Positions 56,317 through 64,000 of a stretch of 64,000 nt of DNA are shown piece after piece (positions within the stretch are counted from its first letter, which is position 1; each line of letters starts with the position of its first letter). The stretch is from Microcella daejeonensis (GTDB lineage: Bacteria; Actinomycetota; Actinomycetes; Actinomycetales; Microbacteriaceae). The notes under the pieces are model-generated. The model worked only from the letters and a program-made list of their open reading frames with translations, was not told the origin of the DNA and did not search any database. The stretch is taken from contig NZ_CP113089.1 in NCBI RefSeq assembly GCF_026625045.1, forward strand, positions 868,001 to 932,000, read 5' to 3'. The position numbers and the translations under genes are program-made.

Positions 56317-56630
56317 GGGGAACCATCATCGCGCGTGCGACGGCGCGGCAGCAGCTCCCACACCGCCGGCAGCAGCACGAGGGCCGCGACCGTGTAGGCG
56401 AAGTCCTCGATGGGGGCGAGCCCGACGCGCACCCCGCTGATGAGCGCCTCGTCGTAGTCGACGAGCCCCGTGCCGATGATGACGTTGTCGAAGATCGCGG
56501 TGAGCGTCAGCAGCAGCACGGCCGCCGCTCCGACGGCCCGCCAGTTCGGGGAGCGGCGCGCGAGCACCGCGGCGAGCGCGACGAGCGCGACCGCGGCCAG
56601 GAACACGAGGTTGAGCAGCGTGTACGTCAT
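56313..56630 (-). CDS. crtYf: C50 carotenoid cyclase subunit CrtYf (lycopene cyclase domain)
   Basis: 105 residues, three helices. The second half contains the diagnostic FDNVIIGTGLVDYDEALISG and APIEDFAYTV. CrtYe and CrtYf together form the heterodimeric cyclase that closes the end rings of flavuxanthin. Which ring type (epsilon, beta or gamma) cannot be predicted. Coupled both ways by ATGA and GTGA overlaps. Confidence 0.87.
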   Translation of the reverse strand: MTYTLLNLVFLAAVALVALAAVLARRSPNWRAVGAAAVLLLTLTAIFDNVIIGTGLVDYDEALISGVRVGLAPIEDFAYTVAALVLLPAVWELLPRRRTRDDGSP

Positions 56631-56980
56631 CCCGCCGCCGACCCCGCCCGCGACCGCGTCGCGCGCCGACGCTCGAGGAGCAGCACGGCCGCCCCGTAGG
56701 CGTTCATCGTGTTGTAGCAGAGCAGCGTCAGGAAGAAGACCTCCTCGATCGGCAGCTCGGTGCCGACGAGCACGCCCGTCATGAACTGCGTCTGCCCGCG
56801 GAAGAAGATGCCGAGCGCGATGCCGAGCACGTCCCAGAGCAGGAAGAAGGCCACGCCGAGCGGCAGCACGATGGATGCCCGGCGCGCGTCGCGCCAGAAG
56901 AACAGGCCGAACCGCCGATCGAGCACCACCATGCCCGTGATCGACACGAGCAGGGCGATGAGGTAGCTGAAGCCGATCAC
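56627..56980 (-). CDS. crtYe: C50 carotenoid cyclase subunit CrtYe (lycopene cyclase domain)
   Basis: 117 residues from GTG, three to four helices. It has the cyclase signature TELPIEEVFFLTLLCYNT (about 76-93) and starts VIGFSYLIALLVSITGM. It partners with CrtYf. The start is set by the GTGA overlap with the crtI stop; no other start fits. Confidence 0.85.
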   Translation of the reverse strand: MIGFSYLIALLVSITGMVVLDRRFGLFFWRDARRASIVLPLGVAFFLLWDVLGIALGIFFRGQTQFMTGVLVGTELPIEEVFFLTLLCYNTMNAYGAAVLLLERRRATRSRAGSAAG

Positions 56981-58551
56981 GCCGCGGGCGCCGCCGCCGG
57001 CCTGCTCGCCTCGAGGGGCTCGGGCAGCGGGCCCGTCGAGGTGTCGCCGCGGAGGCGCTTGATGAGCACCTCGGCGCTGATCAGGCACATCGGCAGCCCG
57101 ATGCCCGGGATGGTCGAGGCGCCCGCGTAGTACAGGCCGCGCACCTTCTTCGAGACGTTGCCGCTGCGGAAGAAGGCGCTCTGCTTGAGGGTGTGCGCCG
57201 GGCCGAGCATGCTGCCGCGCCAGGCGTTGAGGTCGTCGGCGAAGTCGCCGGGCCCGTAGGTGCGGCGCAGCACGATCCGCTCCGCGAAGTCGGGCGTGTT
57301 GGTCCACTCGGCGATCTGCGCGATGATGCGGTCGGCGTAGGCCTCGAGCCGGGTGTCGCCGTCGCCCGCGACGTCGCCGCGGCCGAACTTGAGGTCGGCC
57401 GGAGCCGGGACGAGCACGAAGACGTTCTCGTGGCCCTCGGGCGCGACCGAGGGGTCGACCCCGCTCGGCTTGCAGATGTAGAGCGACGCCGGCTCGGGCA
57501 TCCGCGCATCGGGGCCGAAGATGGCCTCGAAGTTCTCGCGCCAGTCCTCGGCGAACAGCAGCGTGTGGTGCTCGAGGTTCGGCAGCTCGCCCTTGACGCC
57601 GAGGTACATGAGCAGAGCGCTCGGGCCGGGGTTGCGCGGCTGCCAGTAGCTCTCGGGGTAGGTCTGCAGATGCTCGGGCAGTAGGCGGGTCTCGGTGTGG
57701 TGCAGATCGGCGGCCGAGACGACGATGTCGGCCTCGATCGTCTCGCCGCTCACGAGCTCGACGCCGCGGGCCTCGCTCGTCTGCTCGTCGACGAGGATGC
57801 GGGCGACGGGCGAGGAGGTGCGCACCTCGACGCCGTGGTCGACCGCGACGTGGTGGATGCGGTCGATGAGCGTGGTGAACCCGCCCATCGGGTACAGCAC
57901 GCCGTCGGCCAGGTCGAGATGGCTCATGAGGTGGTACATCGAGGGGGTGTCGAAGGGCGAGGAGCCGAGGAACACCGCGGGGTAGCCGAGCACCTGGCGC
58001 AGCCGCAGGTCGGTGAAGCGCTTCGCCACGAAGTCGTCGAGGTTCTGCAGCAGCAGCCCGACGAGCTTGGGCGCGCGGCGCAGCACGTCGCTCGTGAGCA
58101 GCGGGCCGAACGACTGGAAGCTCGTGTAGAGGAACCGCTTCTTCGCCATCTCGTAGGTGTCGAGGGCCGAGTCCAGGTAGCGCTCGAGCTCGCGGCCCGC
58201 GCCCTTCTCGATCGACTCGAACAGCGCGATGTTCTCCTCGCGCGAGGCGGCGATGTCGGTCCACTCCTCGACGCCCTCGGTGATGACGCGGTAGCCGGGG
58301 TCGAGCTGCACGAGGTCGAGCTGCTCGGCGGCGCTCGTGCCCATGAGCTTGAAGAAGTGGTCGAAGACCTCGGGCATGAGGTACCAGCTGGGGCCGGTGT
58401 CGAAGCGGAATCCGTCGGCCTCCCACGATCCGGCGCGGCCGCCGAGCTGGTCGCGCTTCTCGACGAGGGTCACCTGGTGGCCCTCGCGGGCGAGCAGGGC
58501 GGCGCTCGCGAGGCCCGCGATGCCGCCGCCGATGACGAGCGCGCGGCTCAC
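56977..58551 (-). CDS. crtI: phytoene desaturase
   Basis: 524 residues from GTG. The FAD-binding Rossmann motif VIGGGIAGLASAALLAREGH (in part) is at 5-24, and the C-terminal FAD signature is in LYYAGASTIPGIGLPMCLIS. CrtI introduces the double bonds that convert phytoene to lycopene in the membrane. The motif YYAGAST and FDTGPSWYLMPE are typical of bacterial CrtI. Coupled to crtB and crtYe by GTGA overlaps. Confidence 0.96.
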   Translation of the reverse strand: MSRALVIGGGIAGLASAALLAREGHQVTLVEKRDQLGGRAGSWEADGFRFDTGPSWYLMPEVFDHFFKLMGTSAAEQLDLVQLDPGYRVITEGVEEWTDIAASREENIALFESIEKGAGRELERYLDSALDTYEMAKKRFLYTSFQSFGPLLTSDVLRRAPKLVGLLLQNLDDFVAKRFTDLRLRQVLGYPAVFLGSSPFDTPSMYHLMSHLDLADGVLYPMGGFTTLIDRIHHVAVDHGVEVRTSSPVARILVDEQTSEARGVELVSGETIEADIVVSAADLHHTETRLLPEHLQTYPESYWQPRNPGPSALLMYLGVKGELPNLEHHTLLFAEDWRENFEAIFGPDARMPEPASLYICKPSGVDPSVAPEGHENVFVLVPAPADLKFGRGDVAGDGDTRLEAYADRIIAQIAEWTNTPDFAERIVLRRTYGPGDFADDLNAWRGSMLGPAHTLKQSAFFRSGNVSKKVRGLYYAGASTIPGIGLPMCLISAEVLIKRLRGDTSTGPLPEPLEASRPAAAPAA

Positions 58552-59438
58552 GCGGTCACCGCCGCGGTGGGGCGGGGGGTCGGGATGCGGCCGGCGAGCA
58601 CGCCGGCCGCGATGCGCAGCTTGACCGGATCGGGCACCCGCACGCGCGCGCGCACGAGCTCGGAGGCGGGGGTGCGGCGCAGCCGCACCGAGAGCTCGGC
58701 GAAGAGCCCCTGGGCGAGCGCGACCGCGCGCCGGCTCGAGGCGGGCAGGTCGGGGATGACCGCGGCGCTGGTGCGCAGATCGGCGTCGATGTCGTCGAGC
58801 AAGCGGTGCTTCTCCTCTTCGGTGAACGAGTCGACCCGCACGCCGGGGAAGTAGCTCCGCCCGAGCGACTCGAAGTCGGCCGAGAGGTCGCGCAGGAAGT
58901 TGACCTTCTGGAACGCGGCGCCGAGAGCGCGGGCGCCGTGCACCATGCGGTCATTCTGCGCCTCGGTCATGTCGAGTTCCTGCACGAAGGCCCGGAGGCA
59001 CATGAGGCCGACGACCTCGGCCGAGCCGTAGACGTACTCGTCGAAGCTCGCCCGATCGTGCTCGGTGTCGGTGAGGTCCATGCGCATCGAGTGGAAGAAG
59101 GGCTCGGTGAGCTCGCGGCCGAAGCCGACCTCGCGCGCGGTGCGGGCGAAGGCGTGCACGACGATGTTGGTCGAGTAGCCGTGCTCCATCGCCTGGTTGG
59201 TGTCGGCCTCGAACTCGTCGAGGTACCGCCCGGCGGCCGCGAGGTCGAGGCCCGCGTCGGTCACGCCCCCGTCGACGATCTCGTCGGCGACGCGCACGAG
59301 CGCGTAGATGTTCTCGACGTGCTGGCGCACGCCCGCCCCGAGCAGCCGGGAGGCCAGCCCGAACGAGGTCGAGTAGCGGTGGATCACGACGGCGGCGACC
59401 TCGTCGGCGACGCGGTCGTACAGCTCCAGGCGGTTCAT
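58548..59438 (-). CDS. crtB: phytoene synthase
   Basis: 296 residues. It condenses two GGPP to phytoene. Both Asp-rich motifs are visible: RVADEIVDGG (about 48-57) and NFLRDLSADFESLGRSYFP (about 174-192). The ATG overlaps the crtE stop (ATGA). The C-terminal 50 residues are Arg/Pro-rich. Confidence 0.95.
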   Translation of the reverse strand: MNRLELYDRVADEVAAVVIHRYSTSFGLASRLLGAGVRQHVENIYALVRVADEIVDGGVTDAGLDLAAAGRYLDEFEADTNQAMEHGYSTNIVVHAFARTAREVGFGRELTEPFFHSMRMDLTDTEHDRASFDEYVYGSAEVVGLMCLRAFVQELDMTEAQNDRMVHGARALGAAFQKVNFLRDLSADFESLGRSYFPGVRVDSFTEEEKHRLLDDIDADLRTSAAVIPDLPASSRRAVALAQGLFAELSVRLRRTPASELVRARVRVPDPVKLRIAAGVLAGRIPTPRPTAAVTA

Positions 59439-60505
59439 CGCACTCTCTTCAGGACGGTCTCGGCGATCGGGTGCAGCTCGTCACGGAGCGCTGCGGGGAT
59501 GCACGGCTCGGCCAGGCGCGCGAGAGCCCGGTGGGCGTACCCCCTGGCGAGATCCTCGGCGAAGGCCTTCGCGCCGCACTCGATGAGCAGCAGCCGGGCC
59601 TCCATCGCCTCCTCCCCCGTGAGGTCGGATTTGCCGATGAGGTCGCACAGCCGCGCCCACGCCGGCGTCGAGCAGGCGAAGGCGATCATGACGGTGCGCT
59701 TGCCCTCGCGCAGGTCGCCGATCGTCGTCTTGCCGGTGGCCTCCTCCTCGCCGAAGACCCCGAGCACGTCGTCGATGATCTGGTACGCGATGCCGATCTC
59801 GCGGCCGAACTCGCCGAGGGTCGTCACGGCGGCCTCGGAGGCTCCGGCGAGGATGGCGCCGGCCTGCAGAGGGGTCTCGAAGGAGTAGACCGCGGTCTTG
59901 AGCCGCTCCATGGTGAGGATGTCGTCGACGAGCGGCATGCCCGGCGCGATCGAGAAGTCGACGTCGATGAGCTCGCCGGCGGCGCTCGCGAACATCGCCT
60001 CGTCGAGCACGTCGAGCAGGCGCTCGCGCACGGGCGAGCCGACGCCGCTGCGGTCGATCAGGCGGTAGGCGTTGAACAGGGCCAGGTCGCCCGCGATGAC
60101 GGCGGCCGAGACGCCGCGGTGCTCGGCGATTTCGACGCTCGCTCCGCGGTCGACGGCGTGATCGCGGTAGGCCCCCGAGATGTTCGGGATGCCCCGCCGC
60201 ACGAAATCGCGATCGATCACGTCGTCGTGCACGATCAGGGCGGTGTGCAGCAGCTCGAAGCTCGCGCCGACGTAGGCAGCGGCATCCATGTCGTCGCCCC
60301 CGAAGCCGGCGTAGGCGGACATGACCATGCGGGGGCGGAACCGCTTGCCGCCCTGGGTGTTGCGCTCGAGCAGGCCCCAGAGGTGCACGTAGTGGTCGCC
60401 CAGGGGCGCGGCGCGCTTCTTGGATAGGCTGAAGAAGCGCTCCAGCACAGCGTCGACCATGCTCGCGCGCTCAGCGCCGAGCTTCACCGGGTCGTGTCGA
60501 TCCAC
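59435..60505 (-). CDS. crtE: geranylgeranyl diphosphate synthase
   Basis: 356 residues from GTG. The first Asp-rich motif is HDDVIDRD (about 93-100). The second is IIDDVLGVFG, that is DDxxG, the variant common in actinobacterial GGPP synthases. GGKRFRPRMV binds the allylic substrate. The enzyme extends FPP or shorter precursors to C20. First gene of the operon; TAGTCT ends 6 nt before the GTG, so the operon mRNA may be leaderless. Divergent idi starts 21 nt away. Confidence 0.94.
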   Translation of the reverse strand: MDRHDPVKLGAERASMVDAVLERFFSLSKKRAAPLGDHYVHLWGLLERNTQGGKRFRPRMVMSAYAGFGGDDMDAAAYVGASFELLHTALIVHDDVIDRDFVRRGIPNISGAYRDHAVDRGASVEIAEHRGVSAAVIAGDLALFNAYRLIDRSGVGSPVRERLLDVLDEAMFASAAGELIDVDFSIAPGMPLVDDILTMERLKTAVYSFETPLQAGAILAGASEAAVTTLGEFGREIGIAYQIIDDVLGVFGEEEATGKTTIGDLREGKRTVMIAFACSTPAWARLCDLIGKSDLTGEEAMEARLLLIECGAKAFAEDLARGYAHRALARLAEPCIPAALRDELHPIAETVLKRVR

Positions 60506-60511
60506 CCCCCG

Positions 60512-60517
60512 AGACTA
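60512..60517 (-). promoter_or_regulatory. -10-like hexamer of the leaderless crt operon
   Basis: TAGTCT on the minus strand ends exactly 6 nt before the crtE GTG. It overlaps the idi element on the other strand. Confidence 0.55.
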
Positions 60518-60520
60518 GCG
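60515..60520 (+). promoter_or_regulatory. -10-like element of idi
   Basis: CTAGCG ends 6 nt before the idi ATG (or TAGCGC at 5 nt). A poor hexamer without the final T, but position matches the other leaderless starts. Confidence 0.3.
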
Positions 60521-60526
60521 CGAGCA

Positions 60527-61099
60527 ATGACTGAGACCATCGAGAGCGTCGTCCTCCTCGACGACGACGGCACCCCGGTCGGCACGGCCCCGAAGGCGAC
60601 GGTGCACACCGCCGACACCCCCCTGCACCTCGCGTTCTCGTGCCACGTGTTCGACGCCCGCGGCCGCGTGCTCGTCACGCGGCGGGCCCTGTCGAAGGCC
60701 ACGTGGCCCGGCGTGTGGACGAACAGCTTCTGCGGGCATCCCGCCCCCGGCGAGGATTTCGCCGAGGCGATCGTGCGGCGCGCCGAGCGCGAGCTCGGAC
60801 TGCGCATCGGAGCGGTGACGCCGGCGCTGCCCGACTTCCGCTACCGGGCGGTCGACGCCTCGGGCGTCGTCGAGAACGAGATCTGCCCCGTCTTCACCGC
60901 GGTCGCCGAGGGCGACCCGCAGCCCGCCGACGACGAGGTCGCCGAGTGGGCCTGGGTCGAGCCGGCGCAGCTGCGCGAGGCCGTCGCCGCGACGCCCTTC
61001 GCCTACAGCCCCTGGCTCGGCTGGCAGCTCGCGGCGTGGCAGGGCGCGTACGCCGCTCCGCAGTCGGCCCCGATCCCGGACGCGGTCAGCCCGAGCTGA
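60527..61099 (+). CDS. idi: isopentenyl-diphosphate delta-isomerase, type 1
   Basis: 190 residues. Idi interconverts IPP and DMAPP, supplying the starter for CrtE and the C5 units for CrtEb. The active-site Cys is in NSFCGHPAPGE (about 66-76) and the metal/Glu site in VENEICPVF. The Nudix-like box is ERELGLRIG. Start MTETIES chosen over an upstream Met that would overlap crtE. Its last 14 nt overlap the 3' end of the convergent kinase gene. Confidence 0.94.
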   Translation: MTETIESVVLLDDDGTPVGTAPKATVHTADTPLHLAFSCHVFDARGRVLVTRRALSKATWPGVWTNSFCGHPAPGEDFAEAIVRRAERELGLRIGAVTPALPDFRYRAVDASGVVENEICPVFTAVAEGDPQPADDEVAEWAWVEPAQLREAVAATPFAYSPWLGWQLAAWQGAYAAPQSAPIPDAVSPS

Positions 61100-63161
61100 C
61101 GGCCCCGGTCGGGACGGACTCCGCGGGGGCGCGGGCGGCGGTCGGCGCAGTGGGCTCCGGCCCCGCGGCCGATCCTGCCTCCGTCGGCAGATCGAGGATC
61201 GCCGTCGTGCCCGCGGCGCCGTCCGACTCGAGCCGCACCGCGCCGCCGAGGCGCTTCTCGACGAGCTCGCGCACGATCGGCAGGCCGAGGCCCGTTCCGG
61301 GCACGTCGCGGTGCCGGTCGTCCTGCACCCGCGAGAAGCGGCCCCAGACGTGCTCGAGCTGATCCGGCGGGATGCCCATGCCGTGGTCCTCGATGCGCAC
61401 CCGCCACTCGTCCCCGTGCGGCGCGAGCGACACCTCGACGACTCCCCCGTCGTCGCTGAACTTCACGGCGTTCGACAGCAGGTTCGCCAGCACGCGGGCC
61501 AGGGCCGGCGCCTCCGCGCTGATCACGACGGGATGCTCGGGCACCGTGAGCCGGATCTCGATGCCGCGCGTCGGCGCGAGCCCCTCGGCGTCCTGCACGC
61601 ACTGGGCCAGCACGAGACGCAGGTCGAGCGGCGCGGCCGGGCGCGCGATCGCCACTCCCGAGCTGAGCTTGCTGAGCTCGAGCACGTCCTCGATGACGTC
61701 GGCGAGCCGTCGGGCGTTGCGCGCGATCACCTCGGCGGCGAGCCGTTCGCTCGGCGCGAGCGGGGCATCCTCGAGGTCCTCGGCGAACCCGAGGATGCTC
61801 GTGACGGGGGTGCGCAGCTCGTGGCTGACGGAGGAGATGAAGTCGTCCTTCTGGCGGTTGAGATCGCGCAGCTGCTCGGCCGCCTGCAGCGCCCGCCGCT
61901 CGCGCTCGTCGCGCTGCGTGACGTCGGTGAAGACGACCGTGAAGACGCTCGTGCCGATGGAGCCCTCGTGGATGGCGACGTCGACGTCGAACCGGCGCCC
62001 CTGGGTCTCGACCTCGACCCGCCCGCTGCCACCCCTGGCGATGAGCGCGTCCAGCTCGGGCAGGCCCAGCACGGCGTGCTTCTCGCTGATGCGGATGCCG
62101 CTGACGGCCCAGGTCGGCGGCATGGCCTCGCGGCCGAGGGCGGCGAGGGCGGTCGGGTTCAGGCCCACGACCCGCAGGCGATCACCGTCGATCACCTCGG
62201 CGATGAGGATTCCGGTGTCGGAGCTCACGATGCCGCCGCGCAGCAGCGACTCCCGCGCACTGAGCCGCACCACGGCCGCACCCCAGTCGTTGCGCGCGGC
62301 CGAGACGAAGAGCGCGGAGGTCGCGGAGATCGCGAGGAAGGTCTGCAGCAGGAGGACGGCGAGGGCCGGGTCGGAGTCGAGGTAGTCGGCGAACGGGCCC
62401 CCGCCGCGGCCGGTGAGCCGGATGCCCATGAGGGCCATGACGAAGAGCTCGACCGCGACGACGAGCGTCGGCATGCGGAACGCCGCCCAGAGCAGAGCGG
62501 TGAGCGGCAGGAACGCCAGAGGGAGGTCGGAGCCCGGCCAGAACACGAAGAGCATGATGCCGACGAAGGCCATCGCCTGCAGCACGATCTCGAACGGTCG
62601 CGCACCCCGGCGCAGCCGACGGCTCACGAGGGCGAGCGGGGTGATGACCAGCAGGGCGCTGCCGTGCGAGGCGACGAGCGAGAAGAAGACGGTGGTCGGG
62701 TCGACGCCGACGACGATGGCGGCGGTCGCGCTGCCGAGGAGCGCGAGGCTCAGAGCGCCGGCGATCACGGCCACCATGAGCCGGCCGACGTCGCGGATGC
62801 TGTCGAGGCGGGCCTCGGGGCCGCCGCGCGAGGCGAGCTGCGCCACCACGTAGACCTCGACGGCGTTCGCGAGGCCGTACCCGAACGTCAGACCGAGCTC
62901 GCGCCCCACGAGCAGATTGGCGGCGAAGGCCGCGGCGAAGACGCCCACCGTCGCCGCCAGACGCGACCCGCGGGAGGCGAGCACGGCGACGGCGCCGATA
63001 CCGGCGGCCGGCCACCAGGTGGCGATGATGGCGCCCTCAGGGCGCAACACCAGGCTCGCGTAACTGACGAGACCGGTCAGGAGGATTAGGCTGACGATCG
63101 CGACGCGCCGGACGACGGGGCCGGAGTACCAGATCTCGGTAGCGAGACCTCCTTTGCCCAT
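61086..63161 (-). CDS. MASE1-type membrane sensor histidine kinase
   Basis: 691 residues. Residues 15-300 form a MASE1-like multi-helix sensor (ATWWPAAGIGAVAVLASRG, FGYGLANAVEVYVVAQL). A PAS-like domain follows (about 310-430, ISEKHAVLGLPELDAL and DVAIHEGSIGTSVFTVVFTDVT). HisKA has the acceptor His in SHELRTPVTSILGF (about 448), and HATPase has NLLSNAVKFSDDGG, DHGMGIPPDQLEHVWGRF and GTGLGLPIVRELVE. The C-terminal tail is Pro/Ala-rich. It is divergent from a receiver-only regulator, its probable partner. Confidence 0.92.
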   Translation of the reverse strand: MGKGGLATEIWYSGPVVRRVAIVSLILLTGLVSYASLVLRPEGAIIATWWPAAGIGAVAVLASRGSRLAATVGVFAAAFAANLLVGRELGLTFGYGLANAVEVYVVAQLASRGGPEARLDSIRDVGRLMVAVIAGALSLALLGSATAAIVVGVDPTTVFFSLVASHGSALLVITPLALVSRRLRRGARPFEIVLQAMAFVGIMLFVFWPGSDLPLAFLPLTALLWAAFRMPTLVVAVELFVMALMGIRLTGRGGGPFADYLDSDPALAVLLLQTFLAISATSALFVSAARNDWGAAVVRLSARESLLRGGIVSSDTGILIAEVIDGDRLRVVGLNPTALAALGREAMPPTWAVSGIRISEKHAVLGLPELDALIARGGSGRVEVETQGRRFDVDVAIHEGSIGTSVFTVVFTDVTQRDERERRALQAAEQLRDLNRQKDDFISSVSHELRTPVTSILGFAEDLEDAPLAPSERLAAEVIARNARRLADVIEDVLELSKLSSGVAIARPAAPLDLRLVLAQCVQDAEGLAPTRGIEIRLTVPEHPVVISAEAPALARVLANLLSNAVKFSDDGGVVEVSLAPHGDEWRVRIEDHGMGIPPDQLEHVWGRFSRVQDDRHRDVPGTGLGLPIVRELVEKRLGGAVRLESDGAAGTTAILDLPTEAGSAAGPEPTAPTAARAPAESVPTGAVSSG

Positions 63162-63246
63162 GACGACCCCCGCTCGGCGCGAATGGAAAGCGAACGCCCT
63201 CCACCTCTTGGGAGGAGACTACGTCCGGGAAGGCTGGAGGGGAAAT

Positions 63247-63636
63247 ATGGCACGCATTCTGATCGTGGAAGACGAGCCCGATGTGATGCTCCTGCTCGAG
63301 AACCGCGTCCGCGGCGCGGGGCACGACGTCATCTCGGCGACGGACGGCGAGGCCGGTCTCGAGCTCGCGCTCGCCGAGAAGCCCGATCTCATCGTGCTCG
63401 ACTGGATGATGCCCAAGCTCGACGGCATCCGCGTCTGCGAGCTCGTGCGCCACGCCGACCCGGATCGCGACATCAAGGTGCTCATGCTGACGGCGCGCTC
63501 CCAGCAGAAGGACGTCGACCGGGCGTACGCGGCCGGCGCCGACGAGTACATCGTCAAGCCGTTCAGCTCGCGCGAGCTCATCACGCGCATCGGCGCGCTG
63601 CTCGACGGCGGGGCGGCGGAGGCTCACCCGGTCTGA
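63247..63636 (+). CDS. receiver-only response regulator (CheY-like)
   Basis: 129 residues from MARILIVEDEP, with ggagg 8 nt upstream. Acidic pocket Glu8-Asp9 region, phospho-acceptor Asp in VLDWMMPKLDG (about 53-57), Thr in MLTARSQQ and Lys in YIVKPFSSRELI. There is no output domain, so signalling must pass by protein contact. Divergent from the MASE1 kinase. A longer start would add an atypical leader and is rejected. Confidence 0.92.
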   Translation: MARILIVEDEPDVMLLLENRVRGAGHDVISATDGEAGLELALAEKPDLIVLDWMMPKLDGIRVCELVRHADPDRDIKVLMLTARSQQKDVDRAYAAGADEYIVKPFSSRELITRIGALLDGGAAEAHPV

Positions 63637-63642
63637 GCGCGG

Positions 63643-63680
63643 CCGCGCGCGAGCGGGGCATCCCCCGCCCCACCGCGCGG
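63643..63680. terminator. possible bidirectional terminator between response regulator and dcd
   Basis: Outer arms ccgcgcg/cgcgcgg (63643-63649, 63674-63680) enclose a perfect 6-bp stem gcgggg/ccccgc with a 4-nt loop catc. Lies between convergent stops. Confidence 0.5.
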
Positions 63681-63692
63681 AACGGCGGGCGT

Positions 63693-64000
63693 CTAGCGCG
63701 GCGCGATCTCGGTGCGGTGGAAGTTCTGCCACGAGCGCGACGCCGTCGGCCCCCGCTGGCCCTGGTAGCGGTTGAGGTAGTCGCCCGTTCCGTAGGGGTT
63801 CTCGGCGGGCGAGCTCAGGCGGAAGAAGCACAGCTGGCCGATCTTCATGCCCGGCCAGAGCTTGATCGGCAGGGTCGCGACGTTGCTCAGCTCGAGCGTG
63901 ACGTGGCCGGTGAAGCCCGGGTCGATGAAGCCCGCGGTCGAGTGGGTCAGCAGACCGAGGCGGCCGAGCGAGCTCTTGCCCTCGAGGCGCGCGGCCACGT
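63693..64000 (-). CDS. dcd: dCTP deaminase, 3' part (5' end beyond window)
   Basis: The 102 codons visible are the C-terminal half. The conserved [22 protein letters not shown] (in two pieces at Leu) is the catalytic and trimer-contact region, followed by [19 protein letters not shown] and [19 protein letters not shown]. Dcd deaminates dCTP to dUTP in dTTP synthesis; some actinobacterial members also hydrolyse dUTP. The start lies past the window end. Confidence 0.92.
   Translation of the reverse strand, partial: VAARLEGKSSLGRLGLLTHSTAGFIDPGFTGHVTLELSNVATLPIKLWPGMKIGQLCFFRLSSPAENPYGTGDYLNRYQGQRGPTASRSWQNFHRTEIAPR

Overview
The window reads as a stretch of chromosome from a high-GC Gram-positive actinobacterium, most likely of the family Microbacteriaceae. 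This rests on very GC-rich DNA with G/C in third codon positions, an HspR-type MerR regulator with HAIR operators in front of dnaK and clpB, a C50-type carotenoid cluster (crtE-crtB-crtI-crtYe-crtYf-crtEb with idi), a single-zone Erm methyltransferase, GTG starts and many start codons without a ribosome binding site. I cannot name a genus. I found no rRNA or tRNA gene, insertion sequence, prophage or CRISPR array.

Layout. 1-6.0 kb: housekeeping genes (a HAD phosphatase cut by the window edge, pyrE, exodeoxyribonuclease III, a transglutaminase-like protein, DedA, an AEC-type carrier). 6.2-8.4 kb: a two-gene unit of a DUF6421-like protein and an SDR protein. 8.4-13.1 kb: a NarL-type two-component system followed by an ABC-2 exporter. 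13.3-19.5 kb: nitroreductase, threonine aldolase, an erm gene with a candidate leader peptide, an acyl-CoA ligase, a DUF2975/HTH pair and small membrane proteins. 19.7-28.8 kb: an LLM oxidoreductase, FAA hydrolase, zinc alcohol dehydrogenase, a GyrI-like protein, clpB, an F420-type NADP reductase family protein and a GT4 glycosyltransferase. 28.9-31.3 kb: an ECF sigma factor unit and hypothetical membrane proteins with less extreme base composition, probably accessory.

31.3-36.7 kb: the dnaK-grpE-dnaJ-hspR heat-shock operon ending in an rRNA methyltransferase-like gene. 36.8-44.0 kb: a 2398-residue secreted LPXTG protein with DUF11-like modules and eight SdrD-B-like repeats. 44.2-48.8 kb: an MFS carrier, a GNAT-AAA+ fusion protein, a PEP-mutase family enzyme and a small membrane protein. 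48.8-55.3 kb: the treX-treY-treZ operon, which makes trehalose from glycogen-like glucans. 55.5-61.1 kb: the carotenoid operon and divergent idi. 61.1-64.0 kb: a MASE1 sensor kinase, a divergent receiver-only regulator and the 3' part of dcd.

Three themes run through the window. First, operons are very tightly packed: the carotenoid and trehalose operons are joined by ATGA or GTGA overlaps at every junction. Second, most first genes have an NANNNT hexamer ending about six bases before the start codon and no Shine-Dalgarno sequence, the pattern expected for leaderless mRNAs. Third, stress functions share visible control: HspR, encoded here, has operators at both dnaK and clpB. The most novel-looking element is a 12-residue reading frame ending in RWRRR upstream of erm, followed by mutually exclusive hairpins, which looks like a macrolide-responsive attenuator.
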